Of a DNA stretch of 64,000 bases, positions 9,957-20,835 are shown in pieces. A program made the position numbers and the translations under genes. How positions within the stretch are numbered: the first letter of the stretch is position 1; every line of letters starts with the position of its first letter. The notes under the pieces are model-generated. The model did not search any database. It worked only from the letters and a program-made list of their open reading frames with translations, and was not told where the DNA came from. This DNA is from Myotis daubentonii (lineage: Eukaryota; Chordata; Mammalia; Chiroptera; Vespertilionidae): the NCBI RefSeq assembly GCF_963259705.1, contig NC_081848.1, positions 57,098,895 to 57,162,894 of the forward strand, written 5' to 3'.

Positions 9957-10173
9957 TTTTTTTTTTAAATATTTTTATTGATTTCAGAGATGAAGGGAGA
10001 GGGAAAGAGAGATAGAAACATCAATGATGAGAGAGAATCATTAATTGTCTGCCTCCTGCATAACCCACACGGGGGATCGAGCCCATAATCGGGCATGTAC
10101 CCTGACCTGGAATCGAACCCCAACCGCTTGGTTCATAGGTCCACGCTCAACCACTGAACCACACTGACCGGGC
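9957..10173 (-). mobile_element. Ves SINE
   Basis: Reversed Ves element: poly-T and 'atttttattgatttcagaga' on the left, tRNA-like head ending 'ccacactgaccgggc' on the right. Perfect 16-bp target duplication ctagtatcttcttttt (9941-9956, 10174-10189), so the insertion is relatively recent. Confidence 0.95.
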
Positions 10174-10189
10174 CTAGTATCTTCTTTTT

Positions 10190-11275
10190 AAAAGGTGATG
10201 AGAAAAGAATAAAGTCTTCTCACAGCTGAAGAATTAGATTTGCATGCTGGCTTCCTGGTGGATATTAATTCTGAGCGTGCAAGATGGTTATGAGAAACTG
10301 GGGTGATGGTGTCCATAAAATACCCAGTTCATAACAGACCCTTGGGAAATGATAGTGATTATTATTATTAGCTTGGGGTTCAGAATATTCAACATGGTAG
10401 TTATAGGGGAAAGGAGGCCATTCTCACGGCTTCTTCTATTATTCAGCAACTCACCTCAGCCAGTGACAGCCCATTTCCCCCAGCAAACCAGAAAATAGCT
10501 CCAAGGTGCAGCCCCACTGTCAACTCCCCAAGCCCCTCACCTTGAATCTCTCCCACAACCTGCAGCTGGGTCTTGACCCTCAGTGCAGGGAGGTAACTGT
10601 GCTCTGAAGCAGCAATCCTCCCAAGTTCCCTTCCTGGTGCTGGGATACCTGGGCCTTCCCCCAAGAATGAACATTTTATAGCATTTGCTCTTTAACATGG
10701 TGTCTAAATTATGATCATTTACAAAGAATTGTTTTAGAGATTGGCTCTGTGTGGGTTCAGAAACCCTGTCCTACCAACCTTCAGATAAGGAATGCTCATG
10801 AGGTATTTGAGGAGAGGTTAGCCTATTTTTAAGAAGCAGTTGCAGGGGGAAAATATATTATATGTATAATACTTTGATATTTCCTGTTTTTAGGAGCCTG
10901 GTGCTCAACTTGCATCTCATTTCTTTAAAAAAGTAATTAGAAGTGATTGAAATCCTCTGTGGGTGTCTTAGATGTTTAAAAAGAAAGTACAGGCAAGGCC
11001 CCTGGGAAGAGCACTCAGCTCCAAGCTTACAACCTGTTGCAACTTTACCCCATTGTGTTTTGATTAGAATCCGTGCTCCATCATCAAAGTTGATTATGGA
11101 TTTGATTAGTGCATTTTTTTGCTATTGTGTTATTCCCTTTCTTCTCTTTCTCAGTTCTTGGAGGGGAATGTGTAGCATGGTTATCTGCCAACATGCAAGA
11201 ATGTTTATAGTTCACATATTATTGCTTATTCCCTGGGTTAATTTTCTGAAGACACTTTAAGGGTGGAACTGGTGG
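10190..11275 (+). other. NAV2 intron 1, single-copy, no gene seen
   Basis: No confident repeat or coding pattern. 'atgatagtgattattattat' near 10350 could be a MIR tail remnant. Confidence 0.5.
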
Positions 11276-11278
11276 CTT

Positions 11279-11324
11279 ATTTAGTGTACCATTTTATATA
11301 TATTTAGTGTACCATTTTATATCT
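11279..11324. repeat. 23-bp tandem duplication
   Basis: Two head-to-tail copies of a 23-bp unit containing 'atttagtgtaccattttata', with 21 bases identical in sequence between copies. Confidence 0.9.
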
Positions 11325-11337
11325 ACTTCTGGATATG

Positions 11338-11398
11338 TGTGTATACACACATACACACACACACACACACACGCACACATATACAAATATATACACAT
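11338..11398. repeat. CA/TA-rich microsatellite
   Basis: A GT/AC palindromic start ('tgtgtatacacacata') leads into (CA)n and ends in alternating AT. Confidence 0.9.
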
Positions 11399-11867
11399 GG
11401 AACAGCTTAAAGTAATAAGCACATGTAAGCACACACACATCAAAGACCAGGCTGGAGGAATTATAGCCCGATTTCCAACTCTCAGAAGAGTTAGATTTGC
11501 TTCCCGCTTCTCACACTCTTTTTCTCAGTGACCAAGATGGAAGCACCAAATATTGGTGTCCCATTTCATTTACTTATAAGACATAAGAGACATAGCCTTG
11601 AGAGAAGTGTTTTAATTAGGCCTTGGTGATGCTCCCGAAGCCAGTCTTGAAAAAGTCAAAGCACCCAGTGAGATTTTGGCTTAAGGTCAGAGATTTCTTA
11701 TTTCTTAGAATCAGCCTCAGCAGCAGGGAAGGGAGCCTTTGTGGAGCATCTGCTGTGTGCTTGGTAATCTGTGGCGTTTATATAATTCAATTTGAGACAC
11801 AGAAACTAGGTAAGATGGAAAGCAGCAGTCTATGGATTTTAGATGAGGAAGCCAAGCTTCGGGCAAG

Positions 11868-12020
11868 ATATTTAACACCTAAATGTCAGTGTCTTCACCT
11901 ATAAAGCGGAAATATTGATGCTCACCGATCGGCTATGAGGGTTCTGTGAGATAATACAAGTAGGCTGCTGAGCACCATGCCTGCCATGTACTAAGCATGG
12001 AATAGGTATTGCCTATTTCT
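11868..12020 (+). repeat. MIR SINE fragment
   Basis: 'cagtgtcttcacctataaag', 'ggttctgtgagataatacaa' and 'ccatgtactaagcatggaat' are the core and tail of MIR. Confidence 0.65.
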
Positions 12021-12029
12021 GTTACCCAA

Positions 12030-13090
12030 GGTCACTGCCAAGTTTGGAAACTATTCCTCATTCCAAGTTCATGTTCTTTCCACCCTACTTCTCTGCCTCC
12101 CAAGTGCACGGTTGATTACATAAAAGGACAGATGGCTTGCACTGTGAAAGCAGAGAGCATAGCAGGGCTTTGGTTAGATGAGTGGGGAGTGAGAGTAAAT
12201 TAAGGGCAATCTCCTCCAATGGAGTCATATCCAGAGTTGTGAACTGCAACCTCTATATTTTGGTCCCAGAAATGCCATCTCTACAGCACTAACCACATTG
12301 AGGGATCTGCTGCAAACCAAATGTATGGGAAGGCTCCTTGTGTACACCCAGTCTGAGCTGGCACAGTGGAGGTGATCACACCAATGACCCTGCCCAAGAC
12401 CAAGAGTGGAACAGTCCCACTGACTGGACTATTGAATGGTTCCTTATTTTTCTGAGGGCAGAAGGGAAGCCCTCTTTTTTCATGCCTGGCCTGATTGTGG
12501 TGGGAGCTAGACCTTGTGGTCAGTTTGGTTATTAAGGTGCCCGAAGGCACGGCCAGCTGCCCAGTGGTTTTACCAATAGCCATAGGGTCAATTTCAATGG
12601 CAACTCTGTCTTTTCTTTTTCAATAGTGACTCGGGCACATTGTTTAAGGAGATGGACAATGTGTTTCTAGAATGTCTTGGGCAGAATGGGCCATGTGATT
12701 TTGAGAACAAAACTGGGTCAGGCTTTGTGCTTCAATCCACATAAGACAATTGTGGTGACACATACGTTTCTGCAGGAACCCTATGTCTCCCACTCAGAAC
12801 CTAAAGACTGACTCATGGTTTAGTGCTTCCTTTCCCAAGGAAAACAGACCCTCTCTTGTTTTTGCAAACAATGGCCCCACAGCCTCCGAATATACTGTCT
12901 CCCCTTCCAAGTGAAACCTTAATACCTTTAGGGAATTTTAGGTTGTTCCAACTCCGAACAATTTTAGGTTGTTCGTCTTGGTGAGACAGAAGATAGAAAT
13001 GGGGGTTTGGTCAAAATAATTATGAGCCTACCTACCAGAGATCTTTGGGGGCCTTTGAACAAAATCAGTTACTCATGGCAATATGACACA
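12030..13090 (+). other. NAV2 intron 1, single-copy, one unexplained minus-strand open frame
   Basis: No repeat is recognised. On the minus strand 12583-12281 is open for 100 codons with balanced amino-acid use, but a stop and apparent frame changes follow in both directions. I do not recognise the protein. It may be a decayed retrocopy or chance. Confidence 0.35.
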
Positions 13091-13094
13091 ATAA

Positions 13095-13225
13095 AAATAA
13101 TGATTATAATGGTCACTGACACTGAACATAACCTCAGTCTCAGCATAAGCATAAGGCATAATAACAGAAATGTACAATTTCATTTAATCCTCACAACATC
13201 CCATGAGGTAGATGCTACTTCCTGA
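13095..13225 (-). repeat. MIR SINE fragment
   Basis: 'catttaatcctcacaacatc' followed by 'ccatgaggtagatgctactt' is the best-conserved part of reversed MIR. Confidence 0.8.
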
Positions 13226-13271
13226 AAAGAAATAGAAGTGACAGCTCTGGAAGTCAGTGACTTTGATTCTA

Positions 13272-13274
<3 letters not shown>

Positions 13275-13304
<30 letters not shown>
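13275..13304. repeat. (TC)n tract
   Basis: About 15 pure TC units at the 3' side of the Ves copy; probably expanded from its target site or tail. Confidence 0.95.
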
Positions 13305-13309
<5 letters not shown>

Positions 13310-13529
13310 TTGTTAATCCTCACTTGAGATTATTTTTCCATTGATTTTTAGAGAGTGGAAAGGAGAGGGAGAGACATCAATTGGTTGCCTCCTGCACGCA
13401 CCCAGACCTGGGCCAGGGAACTGAAGTACATGCCATGCAACTAAAGTATGTGCCCTTGACTGCAATCGAATCTAGGACCCTTCAGTCTCTGGGCCGACGC
13501 TCTATCCACTGAGCGAAACTGGCTAGGGC
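13305..13529 (-). mobile_element. Ves SINE
   Basis: Reversed Ves subtype with 'taatcctcacttgagattat' at its 3' end and head 'ctgagcgaaactggctaggg' on the right. Flanks 'ctagtgtctct' and 'ctagttgtctct' are the target duplication. Confidence 0.9.
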
Positions 13530-13680
13530 TCTAGTTGTCTCTTTTGACACTTTGCTGTGTAACCTTAAAGAAGTCACACTGTCTTTTGAGCTTCAGTTAC
13601 CTCATCTATAAAAGAGACAGGATAATACCTACTCTGCCTCTTTTGAAGAGTTATTGTGAAGCTTAATAGAGGCAGTTATT

Positions 13681-13840
13681 ATGAACGAGGCACTGGTTTA
13701 AGCATCTCACACCCTAAGGAAACCAAGGCTGAGAGAGTTTTGGCTACTTTTCCATCTAGCAGAGCTAGCAAAGTGGCCAACCCAGGCATTGAATTCATAT
13801 CTGTTTGACCCCAAAGTCAAGGTTCTTAAATAGCAAGTGT
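13681..13840 (-). repeat. MIR SINE fragment
   Basis: 'cgaggcactggtttaagcat', 'aaccaaggctgagagagttt' and 'cattgaattcatatctgttt' read as a degenerate reversed MIR, back to back with the previous MIR. Confidence 0.55.
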
Positions 13841-14650
13841 GATAGCACTTTGATGAAAATATTTGAAAAGATACTATTAATACTGAATCAAAGTAAATTG
13901 CTGTAAAATTTCCATTGGCCGGATCCAAATGCCACTTGGCTCCTCCTCTGTGCCCCAGAATTTGGGAATATTGAAAATATTCTTTCAGTATTAAAAAAAA
14001 TGCTAGCTGCTTAATAATATCAGTTAACCCAATCTGGGATGTGTGAAACTCCAAGTTCTCTGCGGCCTCAAGTTTCACTAAGTGTTCCGATCCCTCCTGG
14101 TCCAAGTGGATTCTTAGTTAATATTTGCAGGAGAAAAGAAGAATGGGCGTGGGAAAATAAAAGGAAGAATTGAGAAACAGGAATATGTGGATAGTGAGCA
14201 CCAGCTGTGTTCATAAAGCTGTGGCTCAGCCCTATGGAACCTGCAGAACTCCCACTGGGGGGTGAACTGAGAAGTGAGGGTGCGTGGCCAAGCATAGGAG
14301 ACACAGAATGGGCAACCTGAACACTGGCTGAGGTCAGCATCAAAACTCCCCAATGGTGGGTCTTAGGGAAACTCGCCTGCTCTGGCTGGGTGGAGGCAAT
14401 GGGCAGGTTCCTTTACACAAGGATGTTTACAACGTCCAAACTGGCTGCTCAGTGGAAGAAGATCTGTCAGGGTGTGATAATGGCGGTACTGCACACTGGG
14501 AAGGGGAGAGAACACCATGGACTTTGGTGCCCCCAGAACTTTGGAAGGGGCACCTGAGAAGGGTTCTGAAAGATTTTAGTTCGTTACAGAAAGTGTGTGT
14601 GTGTGGGGGGGTCATTAGAGAGTCCTCAGATGGGGCAAGCCTTCTAGGAA
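13841..14650 (+). other. NAV2 intron 1, single-copy, no gene seen
   Basis: Open frames at 13707-14105 (-) and 14068-14353 (-) overlap in different frames and match nothing recognised. A (GT)n-G run lies near 14592-14611. Confidence 0.5.
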
Positions 14651-14654
14651 TAAT

Positions 14655-14890
14655 GAACACAGCAACCACTTCTGTGCCATTTCCATACTTAATCTCATGT
14701 AATCCTTACACGAACTTTCTGAGCCGATATTGACCCTGTTTTACCAGTAAGGAGAAAATGAAGAATCAGTGAGGGCTAGCCTGAAAGAGGTCATGGAACT
14801 TGTTCAGGTCACACAGCTTGTATGGACAGTGGCAGGATTTGAACCTGGGTGTTCCTGATTCTAAAATCTACGCTCCTAACCGCCGCCTTC
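14655..14890 (-). repeat. MIR SINE
   Basis: 'aatctcatgtaatccttaca', 'cttgttcaggtcacacagct' and 'caggatttgaacctgggtgt' give an almost complete reversed MIR. Confidence 0.85.
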
Positions 14891-15495
14891 TTCTGCCAGT
14901 TATTGGAAGAGGCCCAAGTCCTATACAGAGATGTTGCTGAAGACTATGAAGCCTCCCAATGCTCTTCTCCTGGGAGCCTGCTCCGCGTTTCCTGGGCTTG
15001 CCCTCTCCCTGTTCCTTCTGGTCGGGGCCTCCTGTGCCTGCCCCAGCCTGTGTCCAGAGGCTCCGCGTTGATAGAATGAGGAGCCCCAGCCTGCTGCACT
15101 CTGGCACGATCTCCTTCTCTCACTGCTGTGGCTGCTGTCCCCCAGGTCACCCTGTGCTGCTGGGCCTGGCGGGATCCATGTGCGGAACAGCTGGCAGGAC
15201 CTCTTTCCTGTCTTGCCACAGGCTGCTGGGCTACAGCTCCGCAGACAGGCCCCGTTTCACGCTGGTTTGCTTTGATTCTTTTCAGACCTGCGAGTGACGC
15301 ATGTTTATGTCAAACTGTGTGGGCTGCAAGTGTCCCAGAGCTGTCAGACCTTCCGGTGTGCTAACTTTGCTTGTTAATTGTCTCCTGACGGAGGAAGGCA
15401 AGCCCTGGAGAGAGAAGTGTCATTTAGGTGACAAAACTAGATTTAGAATAACCAGGCTTACTTGGGACGTCTATATGATCTATGCCTCAAAGACT
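14891..15495 (+). other. NAV2 intron 1, single-copy, no gene seen
   Basis: GC-moderate sequence with several overlapping short frames on both strands; none resembles a known domain. Confidence 0.5.
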
Positions 15496-15499
15496 TGGG

Positions 15500-15680
15500 G
15501 CATCTGAGCCAGTGTAGACCTCGGAGGCCATCTATTCCCACAGGTTCTTTGTACGGATGGGGAAAACAGGGCCCAGGGAGGGGCACAACTTGCCCACTGT
15601 CACTCAGCTCGGAAGGCAGAGCAAAAACTGGAACCCAGGCCTCCAGACTCCTGGCCCAGTGTTCTTTCCAGCTCACTCAT
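15500..15680 (-). repeat. Ancient tRNA-derived SINE fragment (MIR or MIR-like)
   Basis: 'gatggggaaaacagggccca', 'acttgcccactgtcactcag' and 'tggaacccaggcctccagac' follow the pattern shared by old mammalian SINEs; exact family uncertain. Confidence 0.6.
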
Positions 15681-15849
15681 GGGGATCAGATGTTCTGCTC
15701 TGGCGGCCCTGATGGTTTGAAGAATTGGAAGCAGCCTTGAGCTATGTTCTTTTTCTCTTCCTTCTACCAAGTAGTTAAGTATTCTTGATTCCTTCTTATT
15801 GGACAGCTTTTACATTTGGCTCAAAAGTCAGAAAACCAGAACCTCTTTG

Positions 15850-16060
15850 TGGCTGGTATAATTGTGACAACAGATCACCATGGAATACCTCCCATGGGCC
15901 AGACACTTTGCACATGTGTCTCATTTAAGCCTCACAACAAGGTGATGAGACTGGTGGCATTCCATCCATTTTAGACATGAGGCCCCAAGAAGGTCATGGT
16001 CAGTACTGGAACTCTTTGATTTCATGTTCATGCTTTTTCTGCCCAGCCTCTTAGACACCC
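15850..16060 (-). repeat. MIR SINE
   Basis: 'gggccagacactttgcacat' and 'ctcatttaagcctcacaaca' identify a reversed MIR. Confidence 0.75.
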
Positions 16061-16124
16061 TGCACTCAGGAAGTCAGAGAGACCCAGATTAAACTCCTAC
16101 CTCCTCATTCATTTGCTAACTTCC

Positions 16125-16300
16125 CCAGTGCTAGTATAGGGCCTGGAACACGGTAGGCACTCAATAAAGAGTTGTTGGGCTGCAGCTTGGATAAGTCAGC
16201 CCTGCCAAGCCTCAGTTTCCCCAGGGAGAGTATAGCATTTCATTGGGTCATGTGGATTAAAGCACTCAGTGTGTATAAGTGTGCCTGGCGTGGGATAGAT
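16125..16300 (+). repeat. MIR SINE fragments
   Basis: A tail piece ('gggcctggaacacggtaggc', 'actcaataaa') is followed by a separate core-tail piece ('gccaagcctcagtttcccca', 'ggattaaagcactcagtgtg'). Confidence 0.65.
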
Positions 16301-16304
16301 ACAA

Positions 16305-16520
16305 TCACCATTGCTTACTGAGCACTTATTATGCGCTGAGTACTCTTTTAAGCACTTTATATGGATTTTCCCATCTCGTGATCACAAAAGCAGTCACCTT
16401 TGAGGTAGGCATGTTTGTTACGGTCTCCATTTTACAGGTAAAGCAAGGCATGATGAGCATAACAGCTTGTCTAAGGTCACCCACCTGTAAGTGTAGGAGC
16501 CAGGCCTGACACTCGGGCAG
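16305..16520 (-). repeat. MIR SINE
   Basis: 'gcttactgagcacttattat', 'tttaagcactttatatggat' and 'tctaaggtcacccacctgta' give a near-complete reversed MIR. Confidence 0.85.
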
Positions 16521-16603
16521 AGCTTGCAGAGCCTGCCTACTTGCCCACTGTGTGGTCTGCCCTCTGTGCTGCTTCTAATTGAACCCTGATCTAGTTGAGG
16601 GTG

Positions 16604-16630
16604 GAGAGGAGAGAGAGAGAGAGAGAGAGA
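16604..16630. repeat. (GA)n microsatellite
   Basis: Short GA run with one interruption. Confidence 0.9.
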
Positions 16631-16899
16631 CAACTGAGGGCACAGAGGAAATCTTGTTTAAGGTTCTTCTGCCTGAGAGGTACTAAAACCCAGCTGAGAC
16701 TTGCCTCCCACAGCAGCCTGGGCTCTGTCCTGTGTGAGGTGCTGCCTCTCTACTGAGAGAGGGCCCTCATGCTGGAGATGGTCACCAGGAATCAGGGACT
16801 CCCAACTGCCTGGTGGACTGTGTGCTTTCCCCTTTGGTTCCTGCTTCTCACTCATTTGAAATCATTTCTTCTCTGCGCCCCAGAGCAAAGACCAATATA

Positions 16900-17300
16900 A
16901 ATTTGACCTAGTCCCTAAAAATGTTTACCTGGCTAAAAATATGCCAGCTTCATTATATTTTTAGCCACATTTAGATTCAAAGTATATGAATTGCCCACAC
17001 TTGTGTACTCCGCATGAACTGTTGGTACATTTTGTAACAGGAAGCTGCTGGTTTTCCATTCCAAAGAACTGGAATTTGGTCAGAAATGTGTCTTTTGCAA
17101 AAGCCAACTCTCGCCACATTCCACGGCTGTTTTGAAGACCGGCTCGTCACCTGGATTCGGAGGAAGCCAGCCATGGGCGAGGCCAAGCTGGCCAGGCTGC
17201 CTGTTGTGTGCTCCAGGTCTGGTGCCTTCCAAGCGACCTCTGCCTGGCTCGCCCAGGCCCCCGCCATCTGCAGTGTGTTGCCTTTGGATTAGTGTATGGG
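16900..17300. promoter_or_regulatory. Candidate cis-regulatory element with paired MEF2-like sites
   Basis: Repeat-free sequence. Two CTAAAAATAT motifs (MEF2-like) lie in opposite orientation inside a perfect 13-bp inverted repeat (16930-16942, 16955-16967). CATTCCA, the TEAD M-CAT core, occurs at 17057-17063 and 17117-17123. Enhancer function is inference only. Confidence 0.35.
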
Positions 17301-17639
17301 CAGACAGGGCGCTTATTTTAGAACTGGAAGGAGTGGAGATGTATCAATAAAAGCAGGGAAGGAAAAATCCATTCAGTGGTTTTAAAATATCTCTCCCTTA
17401 ATAGGACAGATTATTTTTGTTTCTTAAAAATAACTGGTACTTTGCTCCTCGAAACAGAGTTGGGAAGAGAGATGCATTAGACTGGGAAAAGGAGAGGGCT
17501 GTAAAGGTGGCCTTTGGTTTCATCACCCTGGCCCAGTCGCACAAACCAGGTCATTTCTCCCAGCCTCCAAAGCTTCTCAGGCTCTTGACTGGCAGACTCG
17601 GGGCCCAGCACATAGTCAGTGTTTACTAAATAGGAAGTG

Positions 17640-17735
17640 AGTAAATGACAGGGACTTGTGCAAGATTCCAGGCAGAGCTGGGACTAGCATCCAGGTCTGA
17701 GTTCAAGTCAGGGCTCCTACTTACACTATTTCTCC
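17640..17735 (-). repeat. MIR SINE fragment
   Basis: 'gcagagctgggactagcatc' followed by 'caggtctgagttcaagtcag' is the head side of a reversed MIR. Confidence 0.55.
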
Positions 17736-18040
17736 AGACCCTATTAAGGAATCTACCATATGTCTCTAAAGATGCTAATGGGTCAAAATGTCGTACCCTT
17801 AGTTTTGTTTCTTTCATGGAAGCTTCTAGTGCAAAGGATGGGTGAGTGTCTTAGTGCAAAGCGAATGAGTCAGGTTGGCTGGGAAAAGGTAACGTATCTT
17901 TTTTCTTTTGATTCCCTCAGGGTGGGGACTTACCCTATGAGCAGACTCTTATTTTGTCTGAGTTTAGGGCTGGCTCTGAGATGCCCACAGTAGGATGTGG
18001 AGTGGAGAATTGGATTTGCCGACATGCACTGGTCCCATTT

Positions 18041-18041
18041 T

Positions 18042-18139
<98 letters not shown>

Positions 18140-18175
18140 TTCCTTCCTTCCTTCCTTCCTTCCTTCCTTCCTTCC

Positions 18176-18239
<64 letters not shown>

Positions 18240-18311
18240 CCTCTCTCTCTCCCTTCCTTCCTTCCTTCCTTCCTTCCTTCCTTCCTTCCTTCCTTCCTTC
18301 CTTCCTTCCTT
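18041..18311. repeat. Compound pyrimidine microsatellite (271 bp)
   Basis: Consecutive pure tracts: (TTTC)n 18041-18135, (TTCC)n 18136-18180, (TC)n 18181-18236, a short C/TC spacer, then (TTCC)n 18252-18311. The long open frames at 17935-18390 on both strands are produced by this repeat and are not genes. Confidence 0.98.
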
Positions 18312-18394
18312 CTCTTTTTCCCTTTCCTTCTTCTTTGTTCTTTCTCCTGGTCACTTTTTGTGCTTTAAACCCTTGTTAATAAGAGTATGATCTG

Positions 18395-18720
18395 TGGCCC
18401 AGCATTAATGGCATCACATGGAAGTTTGTTAGGAATGCAGAACCATAGGCCTAGCCCCAACCTTCTGAATCAGAATTTGCATATTTTTTTTATCTTCACC
18501 TGAGGATATGCTTTTATTGATTTGAGAGAGAGAAAGAGAGAGAGAGAGAAAGAGGTAAGAAAGAAATATTGATCCATTGCTTCCAGTACGCTCCCTGACT
18601 GGGGATGGAACCCACAACCTGGTATGTGCCCTGACCAGAAATTGAACCTGTGACCCTTTGAGCCACCCCGGCTACAGGTAAGGTTAAAATTTGCATTTTA
18701 ACAAGACCCCACAGACAATT
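18395..18720. mobile_element. MER5-type hAT element interrupted by a Ves SINE
   Basis: 'ccttctgaatcagaatttgc' lies left of the SINE and 'cattttaacaagaccccaca' right of it; joined, they are consecutive MER5 sequence. Confidence 0.7.
18483..18687 (-). mobile_element. Ves-type SINE inside MER5
   Basis: Reversed SINE ('cttcacctgaggatatgctt', 'ttattgatttgagagagaga', 'ttgagccaccccggctacag'), diverged from the Ves pattern. Target duplication 'aatttgcat' at 18474-18482 and 18688-18696. Confidence 0.82.
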
Positions 18721-20385
18721 CATAGGCAAATTAAAATTTAAGAAATGAAGGAGCTTCTATGCCCTCACCCCTTCAAAGGAAGTATTTAAGAGAAACCCCC
18801 TTCCTGCAAAGTACTCAGTGGCTACCTCTGTCTGGAGGCATAGACCTTATTGCATGGGAGGGATGGAAGAGCACCTCTAGGAGAGGGTGTCATAAAAGAA
18901 ACATCTAGACTACATGGCCACTCCATTTCTTACACTGTTCTGTCTCATTCACCTGCACACTTGGCTTTGTAGCTAATGTTTGGTCAGCCTGGTGGGAGGC
19001 CGCACTCTGGTAACTGCAAAAGGAAGAGAAATTTAGTCTTTAACCTGGGAGCTTCGGATTATCGGACCTTAGCTCTCTGCTCTGCTGGGTGTGCTCTTGG
19101 CTGGTAGAGATGGCATCTTTCGGGAACTAGGGGCAGTTTCACCCTAGCCTTTCTCACAGACGGCTGTGAAATCCTTTCTAGCCCCTATAGCAGAGGCAGG
19201 ACCGTGCTTCCCACAGTCTGAACAGAGCCCAACTCCCATGATCCTTTGCTTTATGGAAGTCTCCTTCCATTTCTCCTTGAATTGCAATTGGAAATTGCAT
19301 CGCCTGATACCAGCTCGTCATTGTGAAGGAGGCAGGATGCATCCTGGAGCACCAAGAGGAGGGACTCATTAAGTGGCGGTGCTGGGCTCTCCATCCTGCC
19401 TAGGTAAGCTCCCTCAGGAGGCAGGTGCTGTGCAAGTCTAATCAGTCTGTCTGCGGAGGCATTCCTTTCAATCATGCTGCAGTCGTGTGTTGATTTGGGG
19501 AAAGCCCATTGATAAAACTGCAGCAGGCTAAGCCCCTGAATCAGGCTTTTGGTGAAATTATTGTCTCAGGCTGATGTCAGCGCCTTTTCACCTTATTCTG
19601 TGTAAACCAGGGCTATTTAAAAGCTGCTCCCATGATCACTGGTGCCATGGAAACCTCCTGTCCTGTGCACACCCGTGTCTCAGTCAGGTATGGGCCATCA
19701 CAGGTGGAGGGAGGGGCCTTGGTGGCCTCACTGAGGAGTCTGTCAGAGGAGGAAGAAATGTGGCAGAGGGAGTGGAAAGGGGCTTTCTGCCACCTCCCCC
19801 AGCTCCCCTAGACTTGCCTCATTTAACCCCATCCAAGCCACCTGGAGGAGGGACCTCCTCAGCCACACTCAAGTTCAGCCTCGGCCCTAAGTGGGGACAG
19901 GAAAGCCCTGTGACTGAAAGATGATTAGCCTGATACCAAGAACTTGTTTGTGTGTGTATGCATACATGTGGACCTCTGTGTGAGCACGTGTGTGTGTGCA
20001 CGCGTGCGCGTGCCCAGATGCACCTCAAGAGGCTGTAGAAAACCCATTTTGACCACTGGGAGCACTGTAACATGTGAGGCAGTGTGGGGAGGTTGAAAGA
20101 GCACTGTTCCTGGAATCAAGAAATGTGAGTTCTCTTTCCAGACACTGCTTTCACCAGTGGCATGACCTGGGCACATGTCCAGTGGTCCTTTGCCAGGAGC
20201 CTGTGGAGTTGTCAAAACAGTACACATGCCCAGCTGTCTCCCCGACAGATACAGGCCAGGGGGCAGGCTTCAGCATCTGTATTTCTTAGGGCTCTGAGGG
20301 GATTCTGATGCAAACTTGGTGGAGATCTTCTGGGGGACTTGAGACCAGCCCCCCTCAGAGAAGTCAGGGTAGTGCAAGTGGTCAC
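18721..20385 (+). other. NAV2 intron 1, single-copy, with a possible Z-DNA tract
   Basis: No gene or confident repeat. 19984-20013 is a perfect 30-nt alternating purine-pyrimidine stretch rich in CG and TG steps. Confidence 0.5.
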
Positions 20386-20389
20386 AGCC

Positions 20390-20585
20390 ACGCAGACCAG
20401 GGTTTGGATTTAGCTCTGCCCACTGGAGGTGAGGCCTTAAGCAAGTTGCCAAACTTGCCCATGCATCTTCACCTGCTCTAGAGGCATGAGAGTGTCCTCA
20501 TGGGGCTGCTCTGAGCACCAAACATGGTACTGTGCATGAAGCAGAGTGCCTGGCATTGTGACGCATCCTCCATAAATGTTAGGTC
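20390..20585 (+). repeat. MIR SINE
   Basis: 'gaccagggtttggatttagc', 'ccttaagcaagttgccaaac' and 'gcagagtgcctggcattgtg' are head, core and tail of MIR. Confidence 0.8.
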
Positions 20586-20586
20586 T

Positions 20587-20625
20587 CAGGTGTGCACACG
20601 TGTGCATGTGTGCATGTGTGTATTT
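20587..20625. repeat. GT/GC-rich simple repeat
   Basis: Imperfect 'tgtgcatg' units ending in GTGTGTA. Confidence 0.85.
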
Positions 20626-20835
20626 TCTGCTGTGCCCTAATATCTGGGTAGAAACCTCCTAAGAAAAGCCAAGGCAAGAAATGAGATGGCAGTGCTCAAT
20701 TATATTAGTGTAATTTGGCAAAAGGGAAACCAATTAATTCATTCTTTCAGACAGTTAATAACAGGAAAGGGAGTGTGCAGAGAAAGGTCCTATGGGGCCA
20801 GAGAGATTCCAAGCATGCATCTCTTCCTCCACAGC

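Larger units (their letters stand above)
13228..13680 (+). repeat. MIR SINE interrupted by a Ves SINE
   Basis: The head ('gacagctctggaagtcagtg') lies left of the Ves copy at 13305-13529; the rest ('ctttgctgtgtaacc', 'cttcagttacctcatctata', 'gataatacctactctgcctc') continues to its right. Confidence 0.75.

Noticed and set aside
13305..13529. tRNA gene-like boxes in Ves SINEs (also the other Ves copies)
   Set aside because: The tRNA-like heads carry degenerate A/B boxes within SINEs with target duplications and A-rich tails; not functional tRNA genes.
17935..18390. Frames of 123-141 codons made of Phe/Leu/Ser or Arg/Lys/Glu repeats
   Set aside because: Direct translation of the pyrimidine microsatellite.
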